Shown: piece by piece, positions 1 through 8,972 of the stretch | Layout: each line of letters opens with the position of its first letter | Position numbering within the stretch: the first letter of the stretch is position 1 | Source: Tetmemena sp. SeJ-2015 | Taxonomy: Eukaryota; Ciliophora; Spirotrichea; Sporadotrichida; Oxytrichidae | Assembly (NCBI GenBank): GCA_027382625.1 | Contig: JAJKFJ010023685.1 | Coordinates: 1 to 16,311 of the forward strand | Direction of reading: 5' to 3' | DNA length: 16,311 bases | Notes under the pieces: generated by a model | Seen by the model: only the letters and a program-made list of their open reading frames with translations | The model's database searches: none | What the model was told of the DNA's origin: nothing | Made by a program: the position numbers and the translations under genes

Positions 1-1
1 T

Positions 2-1133
2 CATTCCAGGTCTGTAAAGCTGAGGATACGATAATCAATCACCTACGAACAGCAGCTCTCCGCCATCTTTCTACGCTTTGGATCCCTTCACTCAGATGAA
101 AATCCCCGCCTCACCTACCCTCAAGTTACAAACATACTAGGTTTGCATGTAGGAGCAGTCAACAGTATTGTTTAGCGCTGGCGCAAGGGTGGTGGTGGTG
201 GTGAACAAATCTAGGAAGGGTATTAAGCGGTTACTCTCTCCCGAAAGTGAGCGCCGCATCACCTAAATCAAGGCGCTGCATGAGACAGTTCACCTGAGCA
301 TTGCTTAGCGTTGTCACTTTCTCCATCATCGCTACGACATCCCGCTCCTCTCTATCTTCTCTCTAAGAAAGATTTACCTCTGCAACGGGGTCCGATACAG
401 AGCAGCAGGCTATTTATATCGCCTTAAGAAGGACAGGGAGCAAGAGGCGTAAGGGAAGCAGCAAGAATTCTCAAAGCAGCTCGCGCGGTGGATTTTGAAG
501 GGCCTACACGTAGAGTATCTCGATGAGTCAACATTCAACGCCAGGCAGTCACCTAAGCGGAGATGGCTGACGAAGCGGATGAAGGTCCAAATTCCTAGTA
601 CGCACGGGAAGTCACTCACTGTAATCGTTGCCATTAGCGAGGCAAGCGCCCTCCTCCACAGCAAGATTCTCGTCGGCAGCAGCAACCTCCACCACTTCCT
701 CGCCTACCTCTAGGAGCTGGGGCCCCGCCTAAAGCCAGGTACTATCATACTCATGGACAACCTCTCCATTCACAAGTGCTCGAAGGTACTCGACGCCATT
801 CCAGCCTCCTGCTAACTTGAGTAGTTTCCTCCCTACAGCTGCACCCTCAATCCTATCGAGCGCCTGTGGGCATTGCTCAAGCAAGACTGGCGCCGCCTCT
901 TCGTCACGCAGCTGGAGCAGGCCAACTAGCCATCCCCACCCGAGCACATACTAAACAATGCAATTTAGAGTATTAACATTTAATAAGTTAAAGCTATCAC
1001 ATGCTCACACTACCGTACACTCATCTCGTCCAGCGATGCCGCTCAGTCTGAATCATTGTTGCTTGTTCTTGATTGGGGTTCTCTACTTTCTATCTTGCGC
1101 GTTCACTTGCTATTGATCTATCAGGTATTTTGA
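2..1133 (+). pseudogene. Tc1/IS630-type DDE transposase, 5' partial, one frameshift
   Basis: Read with TAA/TAG as Gln, this encodes a transposase of the IS630-Tc1-mariner superfamily. It should bind the element ends and catalyse cut-and-paste in the nucleus. The N-terminal part (frame from base 2) is a helix-turn-helix region ending near RWRK. Frame is lost in (GGT)5 at 188-202, and the catalytic part reads one frame over (from 204) to TGA 1131-1133. Catalytic residues: first D in EYLDEST (522-524), second D in LMDN (756-758), and E in LNPIE (858-860), 34 residues after the second D, so roughly DD34E spacing. The block is clearly GC-richer than the AT-rich germline DNA to its right and shows no IES. 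The start lies left of the window. The frameshift may be decay, slippage in the GGT run, or an assembly error. The last ~113 bp overlap an antisense ORF. Confidence 0.85.
188..202. repeat. (GGT)5 microsatellite at transposase frameshift
   Basis: Five GGT units. The helix-turn-helix frame enters here, and the catalytic-domain frame leaves here shifted by one base. A 1-nt slip inside the run is the simplest explanation of the break. Confidence 0.8.
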
Positions 1134-1827
1134 TCTTGGCAAGAGCTCTCTCTTCCATGCTCACCTTCTCTCGCTTGATATGCTTATCGATTCTATGTTT
1201 ACTGTCCTTCAGCTGCATCATTCTCAGAGTTGCCTTACCCTTGCTAGCAAACCTGAGCCGAAGCATTTTTCCTGATTTCTGCGAAGACGGCAAGCCTTCT
1301 AAGAAGGAAGGCGGTATCTAGACAGTCCGATACACATTATCTTTAGTGTATAAGCTTGGGGCTACGTAACCTTTCAAAAGAATATCTCCCTTAGGAGAGA
1401 ATGTGGACAGTAATGATAAAATCCATTTCTTATCTGGAAGATGAGATTTATCAACCATGAGATTCTTGCCCATTCTATCAGCCATCGCTTGCAACTTTTA
1501 ACCCAAGACCTCCATAGTGGGAGGTGAAGGGCGAGGAAGTAATCGGATTTCTCTGAATCGAGGACACCAGGCAGTTCCATTATTGACACTCATGATATAA
1601 TCCTAAGTCACCAACTTGGATTTGAATGAGGGGAGGAAGAACTAATTCCTCAATGCAGCTTCGTACATATCATACTTAGACTAGATGAAATTCGTGAGTT
1701 AGCCTAGAGAGGACTTGGAGTCCGTCATTGGAGTATGTAATATAAATTATAAGGAAGAATGAGACTTGTATTTAAGTTAAACTACTTCCGCAATTTAAAA
1801 TGATCCTATACTATAAGCACTACTCAT
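1021..1827 (-). CDS. Basic hypothetical protein, 268 aa (transposon-associated?)
   Basis: Intact reading frame in the ciliate code from ATG 1827-1825 to TGA 1023-1021, with several in-frame TAA/TAG. The protein has no family I recognise. The N-terminal third contains aromatic/hydrophobic stretches (e.g. NNGTAWCPRFRE). The middle has LPDKKWILSLLSTFSPKGD. The C-terminal ~90 residues are rich in K, R and E, suggesting a nucleic-acid-binding or coiled tail. A later Met (MTDSKSS, about 47 codons in) would give ~221 aa. It is convergent with the transposase and overlaps its 3' end by ~113 bp, and there is no IES. Position and basic character make it a candidate for the accessory ~22-kDa-type ORF of TBE-like elements, but that is inference from context and not a sequence match. 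Confidence 0.65.
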
Positions 1828-1879
1828 CTGTATTCAGTAATCTTGGGTTTAACACTCCTCTTTAAAACAAATATTTTAA

Positions 1880-4800
1880 TTAGAAATTCTCCACCAAGAC
1901 ATGAGTCTGGATATAAGCAAGCAATTATATTTTGAGAGTAGTAAGAAGATCTCCAAAACCCTCTTTTTAAGCTTAATAAATCTCCTCCTTTACACTCCAC
2001 ATTTTTAGGGCAGTCTGAGCAAGTCTTGGAATTATTCCCAAAGGAGTAGGTCCCTTCTTCACATAAAGAGCACCTAGAAGTAGCAATTAGATAATTTATT
2101 ATTATTGTTCTTGTAGACTTACTAAGACCTGTATATAATTTCACCGCTGATGCAATATCTGAAGTCTAAAGAGAATTAATAAAATTGCAACTATGTTATA
2201 AAGAGATGATCATGTTATTAAGAGAAGAAGAATCGCTCTAGATTTCTAGAATCTGTTGGAAGCTCGCAATCTTCTAAACATTGATAGAGGGAGAAAATAA
2301 TCTGAACTTCTGATTTAAGCTGCCTGGTTTAGCGATCAGAGTGAAACATAATTAATAAATGCCACATTTAATAGTTATATGATGTAACTGTCTAATGTAG
2401 CTATTCCATTGATAACCATTCCAAAGCTTTTCCCAAGCACTTAATTTTACTCGTCTACAGCTTCAATCTTAACTAAAATCACTTTTATCGAATACTTAGA
2501 CATAATTTTAACGATCCTAAATTCAGCAATAAGATATTTGTTTGAAGTATTACATCTTAGCTTGATTCAAAGAAACCCTTTGCTAGTATTGATCCACTAC
2601 CTCAACAACTATTCTTCCTTGGAACATTTAGCCACTAGCCGCTTCTGATTTATCTAATTCTACAACTCTAACATCTGTAGGGTAACTAGCTATCTAGCTG
2701 CCATAAGGAGCGAAGTTGGATGAGGTGAAGGTATTATTCTTAAACACATATGGCTCTAAAGTATTGTAATATATCCCTCCTCCTTATTCAGTGCCTACAT
2801 TCCCATCGAAAGTGTTATTCACAAATATTGAATAAATATGAACTTAATTATTCTATATTCACTAGGATGAGTGTATGCAGCTTTACTAAAAATTATGATA
2901 AACTATCTAATAAAATTCGTACTTCCATTGCTCAGGAAAGAAATTGCTCCACCTCTCTTAGCTTGATTTATGATAAATTTTAAATTAAAACCATGTTTAA
3001 ATTTCCCGAGAAGTAGGAATTGGTTGAATTGAAGTCTAATACAAAAATTAATAGGTAAATAGCTGTACTAGAGTCATGAACAAGAACAGCCGCTCCATCT
3101 GCATCAGTTAGCATATTGTTTGCTGATACGTTTTAGAAAGTTAAACTGCTTTGAAATATTTCGAATCCCCGACCGAAATGTAAGTTATTAGCTGCTTAAT
3201 CTAAAATAGGGTTATACTTTTTCAAGATTGAGAATTTTTACTTTCTATTGATGAGTCCTGTAAAAGCATTTCTGAATTCGTTACATGGAAGAAATTGGTA
3301 TCGAAGGATTTAAAACTACTACTGACTATCTATATCTGTTTCATTCTTTGTAAAATATTTGAGAATCTACTTTTAAGTTTAAAATAGAGAGTTTAAAGTT
3401 TAGGACGATTAGAAAGTCACTTTTGCTTGAAGTTTTGAAAATACTCAATCTCTCGCAGTTTAATGAATTAAGTTAAAAATATTTTTTTCTTGCATAATAT
3501 AAAAATTAATGAGCTTGAATCCATGACCAAAATTGACTGCGATGGCTTGGGTAAAGTCAAATTATTTAAAGAGAGGTTTTGGATGGTGACTGCTGAAGTA
3601 AAAATTGAGGCTATAGAAATGCTCACATTTGTTATTTCAGAGTCTTTTATTATCCCAAATCGAAACATTTATCAGAAGAAAAAACTTGAATATAAGAAGA
3701 TTATTATGTATTGCAATACTATTTCTGAAAGCAAATTAGCTTCAAGGAATCTCGGTTAGTCTTAGCCAAAATCTTCAAAGCTACTTAAATAATTAAGTAA
3801 AATCTCAAAAATATATACTAGACAGTCCGATGTTAATAAATATCACGATATAATTCCCCAAAAGCAAATTTACAAGATGTTCTTAAATGAAGTCGATTGG
3901 ATTAAGATTTGAGCAGAACTGAGAGTAATGAACGACGAGTCGTTTCTCTCATACAAATTTGATAGCAATGAAGATACATTAAAATTTGATACTGTATGTT
4001 CGTGATCTAGTTATTGAGGAGAGTTAAGCTGCTCTGGTAAGCGCTGATGAAGCTATATAAAAATAATTTAGACTTCGAGATCCCTCTATTTGGCAAGACT
4101 AAATGCTCAGCTTTGATTTTCTCAGTTTTATGCTATTCTTAAAACAAGAAAAATTCACACACATATTTCATATTCTTAGTTGCATCATCATCCACTTAAA
4201 CTCCCTTGAAACCTAAATCTGTTTCTGCTCTCGGCTGGTACTCAATGCTTTTCCATAACTCTTGCTGCTTAATCTCAGTGTTTCAAAAGAAAAGAAGAAA
4301 TTTTATAAAAAATTTCTTGAAAGGCTGCTATCTTAGATCAAGGAGAATAATAGTATAAACTTTTAATTCCTAATTAAAGAATTAATTCTACGATTCAAAG
4401 AACCCAAACAGAGTTTAATCAAATATAAAATCCTATTATGATCCTTTTTGAAGAGTTTCTTGCTCAGCTCTATTTTCTATTAGCTCTGAGTTTCTGATTA
4501 TAAAGTAGGCATCGCTATAAATAATTCCCACACCGCCTCTTCCCCCAAAGTTTCTGTAGAATTTGCAATAATTAAACTCTATCGAACTCTCATAAGAGGT
4601 TAAGAAAATTATATTCAACATATCAATCAATGAATAAATAGCTCATAATTAAAAAATTAAAAATGATAAATATATTTGTAATATGATTTTTTATAAATTC
4701 CACCATAAAGACCAAAGTTATTCTTGAAAATTGAGTTATTGAGAAATATTAAAACTTCATAATTTAATGATAATTTATATTGAAGATGGCTTTAGCTTGT

Positions 4801-7800
4801 TTGAAGTCTTAAAATAGGATTCCTCCCCTACTGAATCCCTAATTCCTTGTAAAATTGGTGTTCGTGACTTGTACTAGAGTGTTGATTGATAATTGCTTAA
4901 TGAGACTGGAATAGATTAGAGTGTTATCAAAGATGAAAAATTCAATCAAAGTTTTAAATTTAAAATTAGTTCTTAATCACTCTTAAAATTAATTTACTTT
5001 TGGGTATTTATTTATTAGAACTGAGTTTAAGAATTGAATAACTCTATTTGATGATAAAATTTAAACTTCCTAAACTGATTTTGAATTTGCAAGTTGATAA
5101 TATTTTCGAGAGAGCAATTAATGAAATAGACTAATGTGGGATAGTAAGCAGCTGTATCCGCATTTCCTGCTAGAAGTGAAATCCCACCCTCCTTATTGTT
5201 AGTGAAAGTGCTATTTATCAATCTGATCCCTAATCTGATACTCTGAGAAGCCAATATTAGATTCCCCTTCCGCCCATCTATTGAGTTATTGTGGAAGCTA
5301 GCGTTTACAATTCGCAAGACAGCATTCCCTCTATACATAAAAAAGCCTAAAAGAAAGTTTATTAATGGCTATGAGATGAGGTGAGCAAATTTATTAAGCT
5401 GGAATCTTTGCCCAATGAGTTGTTCTTAACCTTCAAGTCAGATATAGTGAATCGATACTCATTGCTTTAAATTTTAGCTTTTAAAATTTAAAAGCTAGCA
5501 TTGGCTGCCGAAGAGGAAGTCTGGTTGAAACCACCGAAGGTAAGGAAGTTAGTTGTCACATTTGATACTGTCAAGTTTGTCATGGATGAATTTAAGTTGT
5601 CATTCGAGACTTGCATTTTATTATTTTTAATTTCTTATTAAAAGCATTTAGTCCATTCTAATGATGTAGGAATTTTATTGAGCTGAATCCAGATATTTGA
5701 AACCAGTGAAAATCAAATTCGTGAAGTTCACTACTTGGCTTTAGTAAATGCCAAGGTAGTGGTTGTTTGAGTACATAAACAAATAATTTAATATAAATGA
5801 TATTGATGGATGGATTGATACATTCCCTCATTCATGAAGAAAGAGTTTGAAATCGAAAACATTCTTATAGCAGAGTTCTATTCATTTAAATTGCACAGAA
5901 TATATCATAAATAACTATTAGATTAGCTGCTGTCCATACATGTTGTTATCTCTGAAAGTCAAATTATTCAAGGACACTTTAATTTTTCAAATAAAAGCAA
6001 TGAATAAATAAACTGTTGCTGTGGCCAAAGGCGATGAGAATCTGAAAGCGCAATTTGAGCTCGTACTTTAGTCAACTAAGAAAATATTTTAAATATAAAT
6101 AATACTCTTCTCACTTACAGCTATTGTTTTGAAAAATAAAGTTGTTAATTATGATAGTAGGGGTGATTGCAAATAGTCCAAGAATCCTGTTGGTTGTTTT
6201 ATGATTAATAAATCTGATGTTTGTGATTTGCATTTAAGTAGAACAACTGAAAAAGTATTGAATAATAGCGGCAGATACTTAAGTCACGTTATTAGAAGTG
6301 AAATTCTTAATTGTCAAAAGCTTTTGATTCTAAAAATTTAAGAAAGCACATTATACTGAATAATGATTGCAATTAAAGTAGTTGTTCTATTAGGCAGTTG
6401 TCATATGCTGAAAAGTAATGTTTTCCATAGTGGCAACGAGAGTTCTCTTGCCTGCGTCTGATTTCATATTCATTAGGAGGTATATGAAAATCTGCTTGAG
6501 AGGGTTAGGAGAGTACTCAGTAACTAGCAGGTTAGTTATGCTGATTGTCTTTACTAAACCGTCTGCTGTTATTGGGCAGAGACTGGTTGAATCTAGATAG
6601 ACTAAGATAAATTAAAAATAGATCATCAGTTAGACTAATTGAGTTGCTAAGTCAATCATTTGCATATGAGATCTGAGTTAAACATTGTTCATTGTCACGT
6701 TAAACAGAGTAGAAATTAATAGAACTTTTGTAATCTCATTTTCTCATAATTTTTAAATGCTGATCAGATTTTACTATGCCAGCAAATATCTATCTCCTAT
6801 GAGAGTGAAGTTTTCAAAAAGCATGAGGCCCCATTTCTAATTAACTGGCAAGAGTGAACAGTCGCTAGTTAGAATAAGCCCCTCTTACAGGTATTCAGTT
6901 CTTATAAGAGAGTTTCTGAGCTGGAAATTGAGCGGGTTTGAACTTCTCAAGAGCTGGCCATAAATATTTATTGTCACAAACTAACCAATAATAGAGCTAC
7001 CCAATAAAATTCTTACATTAAAGATGATAGTTCTGAACTAAATATCATAGAGGAAAAAGTATCGCAAACCTGCGTTCTTAAATCAAAGAAATATTTTATG
7101 ATAGTTACTTAAGTTCTCAGAGGTCATGGAGTCTAAACATAATTTAATGGGAAGGGTTGACTTTACTAGTAAAATATATGTTCTCGAAGAGAACTGAGCT
7201 CCTTATTATAATAACTTGGCCTAACACATGGAGCGACTAGTACTCTGAATTACAAATTAATATACAAAGAAAATGAGACTAGAATTCGTCAAATAGCCAG
7301 CCAAGATAGATTAAAATATAAGTAGTTAATTTATCCTTCAGATTTGGAAAAATCTTGATCCAATCCGACAAGTGAGATTTTTGTTAGTGGATCTTTCGCA
7401 AACACTTGGAAGGGTCTCAAGTCAACTGTAGCTTGCATCAAGCTCGAAGAATTTTTAATTTCAATATCAATTCTTGAGATGTTAAAAGTTTGGCTTTCAT
7501 ATATTCTACACAAAAAGGGTTATTAATTTTAACCTTTAAATATAATTGTTGCTATTTTAAAATAATTGACTCTTCCATATTATAAAATGCCTACCTGAAA
7601 GAGATATTCACCATCTTAGTTTAATAAAAAGCATAATTATTTTAAATTGTAAAGTATCTACGCTATGAATATCTCTGAATTATTATTATGGCTAAAATAA
7701 ACATAGATAATTCTTTTGAATTGAAAGTCTTAAGCATGTTAGTGGTATTCTGCTGAATCCAAACTGTTATACAAATTCCTTTTTAAATATAAAAATAGTT

Positions 7801-8514
7801 AGTGGCCGCTAAGTGTTTTAGAGATAGTTAAATGCTTCGACCAATGCTGACTGTATCTATTTGTAAGGGTATGCTTGAGTTTTAAAATACTTAACAAAAA
7901 ATATTTTTTTTTAACATATATATATATATGTTCCAAGTTCTACTGATTTCTTAGAATTAGGATTGACAAAAATATTGTCGCCTATATTAGTTGTGGAATA
8001 CTAAAAATATTACCTCTACAAACTCTTATAGTAGTTCCACTCTGCCAATGACAAAAAAGAGTAATAATTTTATAATGACTTTGGATGATGTAGGGAGTTG
8101 TGTCTGGAGGACAGCTTGTTACGCATATCAAAGTCTCAAGTACCTAAAATTAGCTGGAGTCAGCGCAACCAAGACAGTTTTGAATTTTTAATTTAACTTT
8201 AAATCAATTCTCTTTTCTGAATTAGATAATGGATTTAAAAGATTAGTTAGGAGAGATTTCTGAACCTTCAAGCGGTATTTCGAGGCAGAGTCCACTCGAA
8301 CAGCCGCACTCTATATTTTATGTTTGGGTTATGCGCTTGAAATATTTGATTTAGTCATTTAGTGAGAAATTTTCTTTATTTAAGTTTAAATCACCGTCAG
8401 TTATTTGTCTTATAATTAATTACTCTGCTTCTTCTCAAACTTTTCTTACCGATCATTATATATTTACGAATTTTTGTCATTTAAAAACATAATATGTTAA
8501 AGAAAATTCTGCAT
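1880..8514 (-). CDS. Giant Cys-rich / parallel beta-helix surface protein gene, IES-interrupted, C-terminus missing
   Basis: A very large gene of the ciliate family of secreted or membrane-anchored proteins with PbH1 (pectin-lyase-like) repeats. Order on the minus strand: Cys-rich N-terminal part (CGCSSGLC, CLGCADSS, CVTSCPPDTT, ~8330-8040); a conserved-looking junction NPNSKKSVELGT then QAYPYKQIQSALVEAFNYL (~7970-7800); helix repeats with NxTF/NNSF/GGGI signatures, e.g. 7513-7331, a ~600-bp open stretch 6715-6118, 5649-5027, 4630-4436, 3668-2690; then a Cys-rich growth-factor-receptor-like part (CSLCEEGTYSFG, CSDCP, CKGG, GFWRS, CLGG; ~2075-1890). Frame is lost just after CLGG, where relatives continue into EGF-like and multi-pass membrane segments. 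Seventeen IESs and two introns are resolved. Several stretches (3700-4430, 4640-5020, 6780-6960, 7500-7700) are not. The 5' end is uncertain: ATG 8514-8512 opens a plausible frame, but its link to the Cys-rich frame at ~8400 is unsolved. Function is unknown; a cell-surface role is inferred. Confidence 0.8.
2074..2122 (-). other. Spliceosomal intron, 49 nt (giant gene)
   Basis: Minus strand starts GTAAGT and ends CTTCTAG, with CTAAT upstream of the acceptor. Removal joins GEIIYRSQ to CSLCEEGTYS in frame. There is no direct repeat at the ends that would keep frame as an IES, so intron is preferred. Confidence 0.8.
2167..2206 (-). other. IES, 32 bp, pointer TCTCTTTA
   Basis: 8-bp direct repeats at both ends. 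Removal joins NNMIISL to DFRYCISGE in frame; without it the frame shifts. Coordinates include both pointer copies, as in the other IES entries. Confidence 0.9.
2349..2396 (-). other. IES, 44 bp, pointer ATTA
   Basis: Removal joins VINGIATL to CFTLIAKPGS in frame. ATTA also occurs inside the insert, but only the outer pair restores frame. Confidence 0.8.
2466..2559 (-). other. IES, 88 bp, pointer TAAGAT
   Basis: Removal joins RVSLNQAK to IEAVDEQNQ in frame and eliminates a TGA. Confidence 0.9.
2966..3004 (-). other. IES, 35 bp, pointer AAAT
   Basis: Removal joins STNSYFSGN to QAKRGGAISF, a typical beta-helix repeat turn. GT-AG removal at this place does not restore frame, so it is not an intron. 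Confidence 0.9.
3198..3235 (-). other. IES, 35 bp, pointer ATT
   Basis: Removal joins DSSIESKN to QAANNLHFGRG in frame and eliminates a TGA. Confidence 0.75.
3325..3371 (-). other. IES, 44 bp, pointer AGT
   Basis: Removal joins KLSILNLKV to SSSFKSFDTNFF in frame and eliminates a TGA. Confidence 0.75.
5358..5397 (-). other. IES, 32 bp, pointer TTAATAAA
   Basis: 8-bp pointers. Removal joins GKDSSLIN to FLLGFFMYRGNAV and so links two beta-helix segments that are in different frames. Confidence 0.9.
5466..5492 (-). other. IES, 21 bp, pointer TTTAAA
   Basis: Very short insert with an imperfect palindromic core. Its length is a multiple of three and it has no TGA, so it would be translated if kept. 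Removal gives NASFQSNEYRFTISD. Confidence 0.6.
5613..5649 (-). other. IES, 31 bp, pointer AAATGC
   Basis: Removal joins SYIIRMDQ to MQVSNDNLN in frame. The insert is almost pure A/T. Confidence 0.9.
5772..5823 (-). other. IES, 47 bp, pointer ATGTA
   Basis: Removal joins FFMNEGMY to SNNHYLGIYQ in frame. Confidence 0.85.
5976..6014 (-). other. IES, 36 bp, pointer AGT
   Basis: Multiple-of-three insert holding an in-frame TGA. Removal joins PLATATV to SLNNLTFRDNN. Confidence 0.8.
6076..6118 (-). other. Spliceosomal intron, 43 nt (giant gene)
   Basis: Minus strand begins GTAAGTGAG and ends TTTTCTTAG. Removal joins IFQNNS to FDQSTSSNCAF and eliminates the TGA inside the donor site. There is no pointer repeat. 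Confidence 0.85.
7077..7112 (-). other. IES, 31 bp, pointer TTAAG
   Basis: Removal joins DSMTSENL to RTQVCDTFSSM in frame and eliminates a TGA. Confidence 0.8.
7769..7797 (-). other. IES, 26 bp, pointer TAT (tentative)
   Basis: Removal joins NTQRPLTI to TVWIQQNTTNML. The 3-bp pointer is weak, but the joined frame looks much more like the family than either unjoined frame. Confidence 0.6.
7879..7932 (-). other. IES, 51 bp, pointer AAC, with (AT)7 run
   Basis: Insert with an (AT)7 tract (7916-7929) and an A9/T run. Removal joins SKKSVELGT to QAYPYKQIQ. Length is a multiple of three and TGA-free, so support comes from the composition, the repeat and the protein join. Confidence 0.75.
7968..8011 (-). 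other. IES, 35 bp, pointer AATATTTTT
   Basis: 9-bp pointers, the longest seen here. Removal joins TIRVCRGNIF to VNPNSKKSVEL in frame. Confidence 0.92.
8033..8099 (-). other. IES, 63 bp, pointer AACT
   Basis: Removal joins CVTSCPPDTT to TIRVCRGN. The insert is a multiple of three without TGA, so it is frame-silent. Confidence 0.7.
8198..8239 (-). other. IES, 36 bp, pointer TTTAAA
   Basis: In-frame TGA inside a multiple-of-three insert. Removal joins ISPNQSFK to VKLKIQNCLGC. Confidence 0.85.
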
Positions 8515-8972
8515 AATTTTCTCATAAAATTTTTAAATCGATGCAGACATTTTAATTTTCTTAGTCAAAAACAGCTTAGGGACCCTAAAAAATGCATATT
8601 TAAAAATCTTAAATTACGATTGGCATCAAGTATGCTTAGTTCAATCCACAGTAACAATTAAAGATTAAATTTTTTTATTTTAAAAAACTGCACTTAGAGG
8701 ATAAGATCTACCCTGTATCGTCTGTTTATTATACTAAAAAGAGAGAATCGAGTAATGGATCGCAACTCTAACAAACTTAAGAGCTTAAACACGATGTGCA
8801 TCCTTCACCACAGGCTAAATAAGTATCGTCAGTTATTTTCTAGTAAAGAACATAAAATTAATAGCTATATGGATAATTTCACTATTTCAGGAGCAGTGAT
8901 TCTTTATCTTTTATTTTTTAATTTTAGATTAAATTAAATCTTTTTGGCCCATTTTAAGCCTCTATTTTTTCG
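8515..8972. other. Divergent intergenic spacer, ~458 bp
   Basis: Lies between the likely 5' end of the giant minus-strand gene and the ATG of the plus-strand gene at 8973. It is AT-rich with poly-T/poly-A runs, and I found no convincing coding frame in the ciliate code. It probably holds both promoters, and possibly more 5' sequence of the giant gene or a chromosome-fragmentation site. No telomere repeat is visible. Confidence 0.5.

Noticed and set aside
410..685. Standard-code antisense ORF across the transposase
   Set aside because: Shadow of the plus-strand transposase, whose DDE motifs are clear; the antisense protein has no recognisable pattern.
1073..1321. Plus-strand hydrophobic ORF
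   Set aside because: Mirror of the basic minus-strand 268-aa frame; Leu/Ser-rich sequence is typical of the complement of Lys/Glu-rich codons.
3037..3052. 12-bp ATTA-flanked insert in the giant gene
   Set aside because: Frame-silent, only four residues, and ATTA is common in this DNA; not enough evidence to call an IES.
7165..7241. ACTAGT direct repeats 71 bp apart
   Set aside because: Could be an IES, but the upstream reading frame is unresolved, so the join cannot be tested.
8128..8358. Open 76-aa minus frame MTKSNISSAQ...
   Set aside because: Competes with the Cys-rich frame of the giant gene over the same DNA; the Cys-rich frame links through pointers to the rest of the gene, this one does not.
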